Shown piece after piece: positions 43,118 to 52,081 of a stretch of DNA of 64,000 bases (position 1 is its first letter; every line of letters begins with the position of its first letter). The notes under the pieces are model-generated. The model was not told where the DNA came from. It made no database searches and saw only the letters and a program-made list of their open reading frames with translations. This DNA comes from Spirochaetota bacterium. Lineage in GTDB: Bacteria > Spirochaetota > UBA4802 > JAFGDQ01. The translations under genes were made by a program, and so were the position numbers. Where the stretch lies: contig JAFGSG010000052.1 in NCBI GenBank assembly GCA_016934735.1, forward strand, positions 1-64,000, in the 5' to 3' direction.

Positions 43118-43214
43118 AATGAAAACCTGTTTCTTAATATATAAAGCAACAATAACTTTTTAATTTTTTTATTGTTTTATCTAATTCTAATGAATAGTCA
43201 ATAAAAAATTACTG

Positions 43215-43237
43215 AAAACGCAAATTATTTGCGTTTT
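43215..43237. promoter_or_regulatory. Perfect palindrome between fur-type and znuA genes
   Basis: AAAACGCAAA and TTTGCGTTTT are perfect 10-bp arms around TTA, 98 bases from the regulator start and 112 bases before the znuA ATG. The place between a Fur-family gene and its likely target suggests a Zur-type operator. It shares only GCAA with the twin boxes at 42.6 kb. Confidence 0.65.
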
Positions 43238-43348
43238 ATGCTTGATAAATCCAACAAAAAATGCAATTGTCAGCCCATAGCAAATTATGGACTTTTCGCT
43301 TTAACATGTTTAAGAATGCACTCTTATACTTTCTTAGGAGATAATCTA

Positions 43349-44212
43349 ATGAATAAAATAATCAGACTGATTTCATGCTTAATAATATTTTTTTCTTTTC
43401 TGCTTCAAATATACTGCAACCCCAGGAAAAAAGAAAGTGATTCGGGAATAATAGTTGCTGTATCCATAGTACCGCAGAAAACTTTTGTCGAAGCAGTGGC
43501 CGGGAAACTCGCAAAGGTTGTCGTAATGGTCCCCCCCGGATTCAGCCCTGCAAATTATGAACCCAAACCCGTTCAAATGGAAGAATTTTCAAAGGCTAAG
43601 ATATATTTTGCCATAGGCATACCAACTGAAAAAAGCAACATATTGCCCAAAGCGAAAAATAAAAAAATAATCATGATGCATGAAGAGGTCGCAAAGAGTT
43701 ACCCTGAGAGAAAATTCTCAACCGGAGCAAGAGATCCGCATATATGGCTTTCACCAAAAAGGGTAAAAGCAATGGCGGAAATCATTGCCCGTGAATTAGC
43801 AGCGATTGATCCTGCGAATAAAAAAGAGTATGAAAAAAATGCAGGATATTATATTAATGAACTGGATAAAGCAGACAGAGAAATAAAAGCAACAGCCAAA
43901 GGCCTGAACAGCAGGAAATTTATTGTTTTTCATCCGGCGTACGGATATTTTGCAGACGATTACAAACTTGAAATGCATGCCCTTGAGCACGACGGAAAAG
44001 AAGCTTCGCCTGTACGATTAAAAAAGATGATCGATTTCGCTAAAAAGGAAAATATCAAAGTGATATTTTATCAGGCTGAAATCTCGGACAGGCAGGCACA
44101 GTCATTCGCGGATGAAATCGGAGGAAAAACAATAAAGCTTTCGCCTCTTTCACCTGATTATATTAACAATCTGAAAAATATTGCTGAAACTTTCAGACAA
44201 CTTATAAGATAA
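43349..44212 (+). CDS. znuA: ZnuA-like metal-binding lipoprotein
   Basis: Start at 43349 is set by TTAGGAG 8 bases upstream; an in-frame ATG at 43229 lies next to the palindrome. The 287-residue protein has a lipoprotein signal (LLQIYC lipobox) and the cluster A-I metal-binding fold: PPGFSPANYEPKPVQM, DPHIWLSPK with a ligand His, VFHPAYGYFADDY with another His and YQAEISDRQAQSFADEIG with an acidic ligand. It captures Zn2+ (or Mn2+). There is no His-rich loop of typical ZnuA. Confidence 0.88.
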   Translation: MNKIIRLISCLIIFFSFLLQIYCNPRKKESDSGIIVAVSIVPQKTFVEAVAGKLAKVVVMVPPGFSPANYEPKPVQMEEFSKAKIYFAIGIPTEKSNILPKAKNKKIIMMHEEVAKSYPERKFSTGARDPHIWLSPKRVKAMAEIIARELAAIDPANKKEYEKNAGYYINELDKADREIKATAKGLNSRKFIVFHPAYGYFADDYKLEMHALEHDGKEASPVRLKKMIDFAKKENIKVIFYQAEISDRQAQSFADEIGGKTIKLSPLSPDYINNLKNIAETFRQLIR

Positions 44213-44224
44213 GTATTATAAAAT

Positions 44225-45004
44225 ATGCATCCGGAAAACCAAAACGCATTAGCTCTCAATATAAATAATCTTTCGGTAAAATACGGAGATACGCCTGCGC
44301 TTTCAGGTATCACACTTAAAGTAAATGCCGGAGACTATCTGGGCGTAATTGGCCCGAACGGCGGCGGTAAAAGCACTCTGTTAAAAGCAATCATGGGACT
44401 TGTTAAAACAGCATCAGGCAATATAAAAGTTTCCGGACATACACCGGGATATCTGCATAAAAATATCGGCTATGTTCCCCAGACTTCTGACGTAGATAAA
44501 TCTTTTCCTATTAATGTACAGGAAGTAGTGCTGACAGGAATGCTGGTGCGGGGTTTCCCGATCTTCCGCAAATACTCGCAAAAAGAAAAAGAAGCTGCGG
44601 ATAATCTGCTGAATGAAGTAGGCGTATACGCGTTAAAAAAACGCCACATAAAGGAACTGTCGGGCGGTGAATTTCAGAAAATACTCATTGCCAGAGCGCT
44701 GGCCGTTAATCCAGGTCTTCTGCTGCTTGACGAACCGACCTCAAGTGTAGATGCGAATTCCAGGGATCAGATTTACAATCTTCTTGAAACTCTAAACGCT
44801 CGCATGACCATCATTCTTGTAACACATGATTTGCTTGCCATATCCGCTCATGTCGGAGTACTGGCCTGCCTGAACAGACAGCTTGTATACCATGGAAAAG
44901 CAGAACTGAACAGCGAGATTGTCAGCAACATGTACAACTGCCCGGTGGACCTTATAGCTCACGGAGTGCCTCACAGGGTATTAAAGGAGCATGTACATGA
45001 TTAG
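44225..45004 (+). CDS. znuC: Zinc-type ABC transporter ATPase
   Basis: A 259-residue ABC ATPase: Walker A GPNGGGKSTLLK (about residue 42), Q-loop YVPQTSDVDKSFP, signature LSGGEFQK, Walker B LLLLDEPTSSVD and H-loop VTHD. Best fits the ZnuC/MntA-type group. It starts 12 bases after the znuA stop and overlaps the permease start by 8 bases. Confidence 0.93.
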   Translation: MHPENQNALALNINNLSVKYGDTPALSGITLKVNAGDYLGVIGPNGGGKSTLLKAIMGLVKTASGNIKVSGHTPGYLHKNIGYVPQTSDVDKSFPINVQEVVLTGMLVRGFPIFRKYSQKEKEAADNLLNEVGVYALKKRHIKELSGGEFQKILIARALAVNPGLLLLDEPTSSVDANSRDQIYNLLETLNARMTIILVTHDLLAISAHVGVLACLNRQLVYHGKAELNSEIVSNMYNCPVDLIAHGVPHRVLKEHVHD

Positions 45005-45833
45005 CTTCTTATCTATATTTTCATACCAGTTTTTTCAAAATGCTGTTGTTGCCGGCATTTTATGCAGCATAGTCTGCGGCATAATAGGCGTAATAATATC
45101 TGAAAAAAAACTTGTTATGATGAGCGGAGGAATTGCTCATGCTTCTTACGGAGGAGTCGGTCTTGGATACCTTATCGGAATCGAACCGATAATCGGAGCT
45201 TTTTTATTTTCAGTCGGTTCCGCTATCGGAATTGGTTTTTTAAAAAGAAACGGACGATTTCGTTCCGACGTACTTATCGGCCTGTTCTGGTCTTTTGGTA
45301 TGGCCCTTGGTATTTTATTTATTACACTCATGCCGGGATACCCTCCGGAAATATCGTCATATCTCTTTGGAAGCATACTCTCAGTAACAAACTCCGACCT
45401 TGCATTGATGACTTCACTAACAATACTCGTTATACTACCGGTTGCTATGCTTTTCAATCACTGGAAAGCATACATGTTCGATGAGGAATTCGCAACCGTT
45501 ATGGGTTTAAAAACCACAATCATGGAATATGTACTCTTTATATTGATAGCAATGTCTGTAGTTGTACTTATCCGTGCAGTGGGAATTATTCTTACATTGG
45601 CTTTATTAACCGCACCTACAGCTATCGCAGGGCTTTTCACAAAAAGCATTGGATCGAGGATGGTTCTTTCAGCTATCGCAGGGGCTTTCTTCTGCTTAGC
45701 AGGCATCTTTTTATCATATATACTTAACATTCCCTCGGGCGCAGCTATTGTTATTTTTACAGCTATAATTTTCTTACTTGTTTATATCGCCTTTAATCTG
45801 AGAATTAAAAACAGAACACCCTTAAACAATTAA
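44997..45833 (+). CDS. znuB: Zinc-type ABC transporter permease
   Basis: The 278-residue ABC-3 family permease has about eight helices (VVAGILCSIVCGIIGVIISEKKLVMMSGGIAHASYGGVGLGY is the family's N-terminal block, read here over several helices). I choose the ATG at 44997 because AAAGGAG is 7 bases before it. With the ATPase and lipoprotein it makes a complete Zn/Mn importer. A hairpin terminator overlaps its stop. Confidence 0.93.
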   Translation: MISFLSIFSYQFFQNAVVAGILCSIVCGIIGVIISEKKLVMMSGGIAHASYGGVGLGYLIGIEPIIGAFLFSVGSAIGIGFLKRNGRFRSDVLIGLFWSFGMALGILFITLMPGYPPEISSYLFGSILSVTNSDLALMTSLTILVILPVAMLFNHWKAYMFDEEFATVMGLKTTIMEYVLFILIAMSVVVLIRAVGIILTLALLTAPTAIAGLFTKSIGSRMVLSAIAGAFFCLAGIFLSYILNIPSGAAIVIFTAIIFLLVYIAFNLRIKNRTPLNN

Positions 45834-45864
45834 AACAAGTTCAGCTTAGTCTGAATTTGTTTTA
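45833..45864 (+). terminator. Terminator of the zinc ABC operon
   Basis: AAACAAGTTCAG and CTGAATTTGTTT form a 12-bp stem with one G-U pair and a 6-base loop, ending in TTTTATT. It starts at the last base of the znuB stop codon. Confidence 0.75.
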
Positions 45865-46114
45865 TTGCCTGGTTTATTATTAATTATCATATGCTTTACA
45901 TATTAAAGCTATCTATTCTTTCTGTTATATTTTTATTGTTGTCACAGAAAATCGACAGATATTCAAATCCTTAAATATTATTTTTATCCCGCCATTTAAT
46001 TTCAAATAAGATACTTTATAGAAAGATTTAACGGCCGGCAATTTTCAGTATTATGAAGTATTTGGCTAATATGAACATACAAAATAATTAATTTACCGGA
46101 ATATTATTTTTTTT

Positions 46115-46175
46115 ATTGACAAAATATATAAATGTATAATGGTTAAACCATTATACATTTATATATTTTGTCAAT
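46115..46175. promoter_or_regulatory. Perfect 61-bp palindrome upstream of GntR gene
   Basis: Two 30-bp arms are perfect complements around a single central A at 46145. The centre holds TGGT-TAA-ACCA, which fits the FadR/GntR operator pattern T-x-G-T-N3-A-C-x-A. TTGACA stands at each outer end and TATAAT on each side of the centre, so promoter parts are mirrored on both strands. It ends 51 bases before the FadR-type gene start. No U-run follows the arm, so it is not a usual terminator. Confidence 0.85.
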
Positions 46176-46226
46176 TACAATGCTGCCGTCAATGATGATA
46201 GATGAAAAAATACGAGGCCAAATCCT

Positions 46227-46934
46227 ATGTTTGATCCAGTTAATAATAAGCGCTCCTTTGAAGATGTAGCAGAGCAGATCAAGGAAAAAATACTTTCAGG
46301 CTCCCTTAAGCCATTTAAACGGCTGCAGTCCGAAAGAGAATTAGCTAGTCAGTTTAATACCAGCCGTATAACCATTCGATCCGCCATTCAAATCCTTGAA
46401 GGCCTGGGTTTTCTTGAGGTTAAAACAGGAGTAAAGGGCGGAGCGTTTGTACGGCAGTTGGATTCCATGCTTGTTACTCAGTCTATCTTTTATCTAATAA
46501 AGGCCGGACAGGTGTCATTTACGGACTTTATTCAGGCACGTATATTGATTGAGGAAGATGCCCTTAAGCTAGCAATAGCCCGTATTAACAACAATAAAAT
46601 TAAAGAATTACGAGAAATAATTAAATTATCGGAATATCTGTTATTTCAGAAGGATGATCATTCATATAGAAAGTTCAGAGAGAGCATGGGGAGATTTCAT
46701 ATATGCCTTGCAAACGCTTCGGGCAATCGTTTATACGAGTATCTTATCTCCTCAATGCTTAAATTATCACTCCAATTTGTTGAAGATGTTATCCCGGATC
46801 CGAACTATGATAAAAGTCATCTTTCTCAGCATCTGAAATTATTAGACGCTATCTACAATAAAAACTTTAATAATGCCAAAAGTCTTCTGCGTAAGAATAT
46901 TTTAGAATTAAACGCACTATATAAAAAAGTATAA
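46227..46934 (+). CDS. FadR-type GntR transcriptional regulator
   Basis: A 235-residue regulator: winged helix SFEDVAEQIKEKILSGSLKPFKRLQSERELASQFNTSRITIRSAIQILEGLGFLEVK spread over the first 70 residues, then a FadR-C helical domain (LIEEDALKLAIARI; LANASGNRLYEYLISSML). These sense organic acids or acyl compounds and control uptake and breakdown. It heads a cluster with an FAD oxidoreductase and a tricarboxylate transporter and probably binds the palindrome in front of it. Confidence 0.93.
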   Translation: MFDPVNNKRSFEDVAEQIKEKILSGSLKPFKRLQSERELASQFNTSRITIRSAIQILEGLGFLEVKTGVKGGAFVRQLDSMLVTQSIFYLIKAGQVSFTDFIQARILIEEDALKLAIARINNNKIKELREIIKLSEYLLFQKDDHSYRKFRESMGRFHICLANASGNRLYEYLISSMLKLSLQFVEDVIPDPNYDKSHLSQHLKLLDAIYNKNFNNAKSLLRKNILELNALYKKV

Positions 46935-46960
46935 CGAATGACATTAGACGGGAAAGAGCG

Positions 46961-48316
46961 ATGAATATATTCAATTTTAATACAAAAAAAACTATTCGTG
47001 AACCGGAACAGGAAATACCTGTATGCGCTCAGGCAGATGTTATAGTAGTAGGCGGGGGACCCGCAGGAATTGCAGCGGCTATCTCTGCCTCCAGACAAGG
47101 CTGCAGGACTATTCTTTTTGAACGCTACGGTCATCTGGGAGGAATGGCCACAGGCGGACTGGTAATACTTATTCCTCATCTGAGCGACGGCTCAAAAATT
47201 CAGCAGCTTAGCGGTATGAACCGGGAATGGATTGAGAAACTCGATAAACTTGGCGGTGCTTTTCATCCAGCTGAAAATGAACTTGGAAGCCATGATAAAA
47301 ACGTAATCAATAAATGGCAACTATACTTTTCGTGTGTAGTTAATGGCAGAGTCAGGAATAGCGTATATATTGACCCGGAACTGCTAAAATGTGTTTTAAG
47401 CCGGATGGCGTCAGAGGCAAAGGTAAATCTTGCTTTGCACTGCTGGGGAGTCAAAGCCCTAATGGATGAAGAAAGAATTACTGGTGTAATTTTCGAATCA
47501 AAGTCAGGTAGAATGGCTGCACTTGCCGGGATTGTCATTGATGCCAGCGGGGATGGCGATATTTTTACCAGCGCAGGAGCGGAATATGAATTAAGTAGTA
47601 ATCTGGAACTGAGAAATTCAATGATGGCTCTGGTATTTCGAGTCGGAGGTGTAGATTATATTAAATTTGCTGAATTTAGAAACAATAATACTGAAAAGTG
47701 GCAACAGATAATAAAGGATATAAAGGATATTACAGGATTTGCCGTCTTGCCTTTACCCAGTCAACGCAACGACATTGTATGGATAAACAACTGGATACCA
47801 AAGCGTAATTGTCTTGATTTTCAAGACCTCACTTATGTTGAACAGAGAGTACGTGAAATAATGCTTCCTGTGTTGAATTATTTACAAAAGAATACTCCCG
47901 GATTTGCTTCTTCATTTATCATAGATACTGCACAGCAAATCGGAACAAGAGGAAGCCGCAGACTATCCGGTGAATATAAAGTAACTATACAGGACTTAAA
48001 AGAGGGGAAAAAACATAATGATAAAATCGCAATAATTCCTTCAATAGATCCTAATAAAATCGAACCTCTTATTGAATTTCCATATAGGGCACTGGTTCCC
48101 AAAGAAATCAACGGACTATTAGTGGCTGGCCGTAGTTTTTCGTCTGATATCCAGTCTAATGACCTTATAAATCTGATTCCTCATTGCGTGGCAATGGGTG
48201 AAGCAGCTGGTTGTGCGGCGGCCATAGCCCTTGAATCCGGCAAAGAAGTTAGAGATGTGGATACTAAAGTATTGCAGAATATCCTGAAAAAACAGGGAGT
48301 CTATCTGGGAGACTAA
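46961..48316 (+). CDS. FAD-dependent oxidoreductase (FAD_oxidored type)
   Basis: The 451-residue flavoprotein has the Rossmann motif VIVVGGGPAGIAAAISASRQG, ERYGHLGGMATGG, and C-terminal LLVAGRSFSSDIQSN...NLIPHCVAMGEAAGCAAAIAL, as in the FAD_oxidored group that includes succinate dehydrogenase-like and thiamine-thiazole-like enzymes. It may oxidise or reduce the compound taken up by the transporter next to it; the substrate is not readable. GGGAAAGAG is upstream; 26 bases after the regulator. Confidence 0.9.
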   Translation: MNIFNFNTKKTIREPEQEIPVCAQADVIVVGGGPAGIAAAISASRQGCRTILFERYGHLGGMATGGLVILIPHLSDGSKIQQLSGMNREWIEKLDKLGGAFHPAENELGSHDKNVINKWQLYFSCVVNGRVRNSVYIDPELLKCVLSRMASEAKVNLALHCWGVKALMDEERITGVIFESKSGRMAALAGIVIDASGDGDIFTSAGAEYELSSNLELRNSMMALVFRVGGVDYIKFAEFRNNNTEKWQQIIKDIKDITGFAVLPLPSQRNDIVWINNWIPKRNCLDFQDLTYVEQRVREIMLPVLNYLQKNTPGFASSFIIDTAQQIGTRGSRRLSGEYKVTIQDLKEGKKHNDKIAIIPSIDPNKIEPLIEFPYRALVPKEINGLLVAGRSFSSDIQSNDLINLIPHCVAMGEAAGCAAAIALESGKEVRDVDTKVLQNILKKQGVYLGD

Positions 48317-48329
48317 TTATTGAGTTCAA

Positions 48330-48420
48330 TGCCACGACCTGTGGCAGCGATTATAAAAGTAGATGTTCATCCTGCCTAAATGGGCAGGTCTATATCAACA
48401 TTCTTTTTGGGTATGTTGAT
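48330..48420 (+). other. Three tandem hairpins between FAD oxidoreductase and tctC
   Basis: TGCCAC/GTGGCA (48330-48346), CCTGCC/GGCAGG (48371-48388) and ATCAACAT/ATGTTGAT (48394-48420) are perfect stems with 5-, 6- and 11-base loops. They lie in the 220-base gap between two cotranscribed genes. No U-run follows. They may set relative mRNA levels of the oxidoreductase and transporter parts, or be a leader structure for tctC. Confidence 0.6.
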
Positions 48421-48536
48421 TGAAGAATATTAATGTTATGAATAATCAATCGAACGAATATTTACAATGCCTAAAATAGGGTATTTTTATGTAAAAGAAC
48501 CCTATATATTATTAAATAATTTAAAAGGAGGGACGT

Positions 48537-49544
48537 ATGTCAGGAAGTACAGAATCTACAAATGAAAAGAAGTTTGTTTTTTACAAAGTATTAATGTTTT
48601 TATTATTTGTATCATTTTTTTTCCCCGTCAATCTTTCCGCATGGTCTCCGCAAAAAGAAATTAAACTGATTGTTACAGCCAGCACCCAATCCCATTATAA
48701 TGGCCAGGCACGTATAATTGCCGCGGAAATGGAAAAAATACTTAAAGTGCCTGTATATGTCGACAATGTACCCGGAGGCAATGCAGTGCAGGGTGCCTTG
48801 CAGACATATATGGCCAAACCTGACGGCTCTACAATATGCTTAACCGGGTCAACACAGCTTATTCTTAACCAGTACATGTTCAATGCCAAATTTAACGTTG
48901 AAAAGTTCCAATATATAGGGCGATGTCTGGATGGGACAAAAATGACTGGTACAATCTTTACTTCTAAACAAGCCGGTTTAACTACGTTTAAAGATGTTTT
49001 AAAATATGATAAAGTTCTGCGCTGGGCATCTATGGGAAAAGGTACAGTTCCATGGCTGTCAACTGTAATATTAAGCAGGAAATTCAATATCAAGAACGTA
49101 CAGATTCACGGTTATGTAGGACTTGAAGCATTGCATGCTGTAAGCAGAGGGGAAGCTGACGCTGTATCATTCCCTGCTTTTTTAGGCCGTTCATTTGTAG
49201 AGAAAAACCAATTAAATGCAGCTCTGGTAATTGCTAATGAGCGATATAAGCCTTTTCCGAACACCCCAACCTGTGTAGAAGCAGGCATACCTGAATTAGT
49301 AGACATGGTCGCCGTCCATCATATTATCATAGCCCCGCCGCGGACACCTGATGATATAATGAAAGTCCTGGATGATGCTGTTTTTAAGGCAGCAGGCAGC
49401 CAAAAAATGAAAGAATATCATGTTAAGTCAATAGAAGGCGGGAAAGGTTTCGGCCCTATGAATGGAGCTGATACACGTGCTGTTATTCTTAAGGTTGCCA
49501 GGGAATTAAAGCCGATTATCGAAGAATTAAAGGATAAAGACTAG
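48537..49544 (+). CDS. TctC-family solute-binding protein
   Basis: A 335-residue periplasmic binding protein of the tripartite tricarboxylate transporter (Bug/TctC) family. A signal peptide lies in residues ~14-36 (LFVSFFFPVNLSAWS). The body has VYVDNVPGGNAVQGALQ, KPDGSTICL, WASMGKGT and the C-terminal FPNTPTCVEAGIPELVD. It binds a carboxylate (often di-/tricarboxylate or aromatic acid). AAGGAGGG precedes the ATG. The transporter membrane parts follow. Confidence 0.93.
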   Translation: MSGSTESTNEKKFVFYKVLMFLLFVSFFFPVNLSAWSPQKEIKLIVTASTQSHYNGQARIIAAEMEKILKVPVYVDNVPGGNAVQGALQTYMAKPDGSTICLTGSTQLILNQYMFNAKFNVEKFQYIGRCLDGTKMTGTIFTSKQAGLTTFKDVLKYDKVLRWASMGKGTVPWLSTVILSRKFNIKNVQIHGYVGLEALHAVSRGEADAVSFPAFLGRSFVEKNQLNAALVIANERYKPFPNTPTCVEAGIPELVDMVAVHHIIIAPPRTPDDIMKVLDDAVFKAAGSQKMKEYHVKSIEGGKGFGPMNGADTRAVILKVARELKPIIEELKDKD

Positions 49545-49701
49545 ATATGTAAAAATAATATATCTTCCAATATAACAGTTCTCTGAAAAACAGGAAAGTA
49601 TTAAGCGATACACTGAATTATCGTCATTTATAGATATTTTTTTCTTTATCAACATCTATAAATTTTATGTTAATAATAAAATTATTGGAATGTAATTAAA
49701 A

Positions 49702-51762
49702 ATGGAACTGCTGACTGGTTTAAGTAATTTATTTTCATTCTGGGGAATTATAGCTTTTTCAGCCGGGATTATAATAGGATTTATTATTGGTGTACTGCCC
49801 GGTCTCGGCACCGGAACCGCGCTTATGCTGTCTTTCCCCATCGTTTTTCTTGTTCCCAAAGAAATGGCTTTTATATGTTTTGCCGCAATGTTCGGCGCAG
49901 CGGATTTCGGTGCTTCAGTTACTTCAATTATTCTATGCACACCTGGTTCCGTATCAAACCTTGTAACGGTCTTTGACGGATATCCCATGGCCAAAAACGG
50001 TCAGGCAAGCCGCGCCCTGGGGCTGGCTGCATTCAGTTCAATATTTGGTGCAATAGTGGGTATAATTGTGCTGATACTGGCTATTCCACTGGTTCAATCA
50101 ATACTGAATCTCTACGGTATACGTGAGTTCTTCTGGACTGTTATACTGTCTTTCATTGTTGTAGGACTTGCTACTGCAAGCGGGTCGTTCCTTAAAGGAC
50201 TGGCGGCATGCTGTATCGGTGTATTGATCTCCTTCATAGGATACAGCAGTTTTCTCGGGTCAACGCGTTTTATAGGAGAAAACCTTTATTTATGGGACGG
50301 GATCGATCTGGGGCCTTTTATAATAGGACTGTTTGCATTAAGCGAATTGCTTATGCTACAGGCACGCGGCCAGAGTATTTCTTCCTGTGAAATAATTCAG
50401 AAGGCAAACATAAAACAGACACTTGCCAGTATAAAGGAAGCCGGTAAAAATATTCATAAACTGACACTCGGATCTATAATAGGCACAATTGTCGGTATTA
50501 TACCGGGAATAGGCGGATCGGTTGCATGTTACCTGTCATACGCCGCTGCCAAAATATTAAGCAAAAAAAGAAAACTTTTCGGGCAAGGCAGCCCGGAAGG
50601 GCTGATGGCCAGCGAAGTTGCAAATAATGCAAAGGATGGCGGTGCGCTTTTAACAACATTATTCTTTGGCCTCCCGGGGTCGGCTGAGATGGCAATTATT
50701 CTTGGAGCTTTCCTTGTGGTAGGCATTAACCCGGGCCCGGGAATGGCGGAAAAAAACCTGGACCTGGTATGGCTGATTATAATGGCTACTCTCTTTGGTA
50801 ATGTTGCATCGTGTTTAATTGTGCTCCTGGGGTCATCATTCCTTTCCCGTATCACTGTTATGCCTATCAGCTTGGTTGTTGCCGCAACTGTGCCTATAAG
50901 CCTTACCGGATTGTTTGTAATACGCTCCAATATCTGGGATGTAATCCTTGCCGCCATATTCTGTTTTTTCGGGTTTCTGTTAAAACGTAACGGTTATCCA
51001 TTGGCGCCGCTCATAATCGGATTTATACTGGGGCCCCTTGTTGAAAAAAGTTTTCACATGACTTTAAAAAGCAGCCTTTACAATCCGGCTGGTTTTTTCG
51101 ACAGCACATGGTCAGTTGTCACAATAATCCTATGCATAATTCTGCTGTCTGTGCCTTTCCTATCCACTTATTTTCACTATTTAAAGAGAAAACGGTCAGT
51201 TAAAAGCCAGGTTATCGATCAAGATAAATATACTCCTGATTCAAATGCATCAATTGCGAAAGAACCGATCCTTACGGCTGCTATGTTGATAATTATTTCA
51301 TGTTCCTTTATTTTTGCAGCAAGAGGATATGAATGGGAGAGCAATATTCTGCCTTTAATAACAGCAATCAGTGCAATTATCATACTTATTATAATACTGG
51401 TTTCCGAAGCGAGCGGAAAATTTGCTTATGTCATGGAATATGTTATGGGTTCTTTCGGCCAGAAAGGGAGCATAACAACAGATCCAAAATGGAGCAAGCT
51501 CATGCAGCTTTATATTTGGCTTATGGGCTTAGTGCTTGCGATTTTTCTTATCGGGTATGTGGCTTCAATATTAATTAGTGTATTTATTCTGCTTCGATAT
51601 GTGGGCAGAGTAAAGACACCGAAAAGCATTATATTTGCCGTCATAATAGATGTTTTTATTTATATAATTTACGGATTGATTTTTAGTGTAAGACTTTGGC
51701 CTGGAATAATTCCTTCCGTTATCCCAGGATTTGTTGGCGGAGGATCCCTTCCACCATTTTAA
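49702..51762 (+). CDS. TctA-TctB fusion, tripartite tricarboxylate transporter membrane subunit
   Basis: The 686-residue protein is longer than TctA (~500). Residues 1-500 are TctA: FIIGVLPGLGTGTALML and TIVGIIPGIGGSVACYLSYAAAK are its two G-x-x-P-G-x-G motifs in ~12 helices. After a linker (~505-530) residues 530-680 form four more helices in TctB style (ILPLITAISAIIILIIIL, LYIWLMGLVLAIFLIGYVASILI, RLWPGIIPSVIPG). So one gene replaces tctA and tctB; no separate tctB is seen. Uptake is driven by an ion gradient. Confidence 0.9.
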   Translation: MELLTGLSNLFSFWGIIAFSAGIIIGFIIGVLPGLGTGTALMLSFPIVFLVPKEMAFICFAAMFGAADFGASVTSIILCTPGSVSNLVTVFDGYPMAKNGQASRALGLAAFSSIFGAIVGIIVLILAIPLVQSILNLYGIREFFWTVILSFIVVGLATASGSFLKGLAACCIGVLISFIGYSSFLGSTRFIGENLYLWDGIDLGPFIIGLFALSELLMLQARGQSISSCEIIQKANIKQTLASIKEAGKNIHKLTLGSIIGTIVGIIPGIGGSVACYLSYAAAKILSKKRKLFGQGSPEGLMASEVANNAKDGGALLTTLFFGLPGSAEMAIILGAFLVVGINPGPGMAEKNLDLVWLIIMATLFGNVASCLIVLLGSSFLSRITVMPISLVVAATVPISLTGLFVIRSNIWDVILAAIFCFFGFLLKRNGYPLAPLIIGFILGPLVEKSFHMTLKSSLYNPAGFFDSTWSVVTIILCIILLSVPFLSTYFHYLKRKRSVKSQVIDQDKYTPDSNASIAKEPILTAAMLIIISCSFIFAARGYEWESNILPLITAISAIIILIIILVSEASGKFAYVMEYVMGSFGQKGSITTDPKWSKLMQLYIWLMGLVLAIFLIGYVASILISVFILLRYVGRVKTPKSIIFAVIIDVFIYIIYGLIFSVRLWPGIIPSVIPGFVGGGSLPPF

Positions 51763-52081
51763 AAATCAATATATCATTTAACGATTTTTTAATCCCTGGT
51801 TATTTTATAAAAAAATTTTGACTTATCACTTTAACCCACAAAGACAAATGTGATAATGTATTAGATGTTATGAGGGAATACTATATCGCAGACAGCAAAA
51901 GATAGTAAATCAATTTTTGGCTGGTCAATAACAGGTAGAAATAATTGTATTAATTACAATACAAGGCTGTATTGCAAAATTACTAACAGGGGGATTCATT
52001 GCCTTTCTGAAATTAATTGATTTTTTGTCTGGACTATAATACAAAATCAAATCACATTCTTCCGGAACAGACAATTACAAT
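51763..52081. other. Intergenic region with a small hairpin
   Basis: 319 AT-rich bases between the transporter and AraC genes, both plus strand. The only structure I see is CAATACA-AGGC-TGTATTG (51957-51974), a perfect 7-bp stem, next to TTGTA/TACAA. It may be an operator for the AraC-type protein or a weak terminator. Confidence 0.5.

Noticed and set aside
48330-48420. A short CRISPR-like array.
   Set aside because: The three hairpins have different sequences and no regular spacer-repeat pattern.
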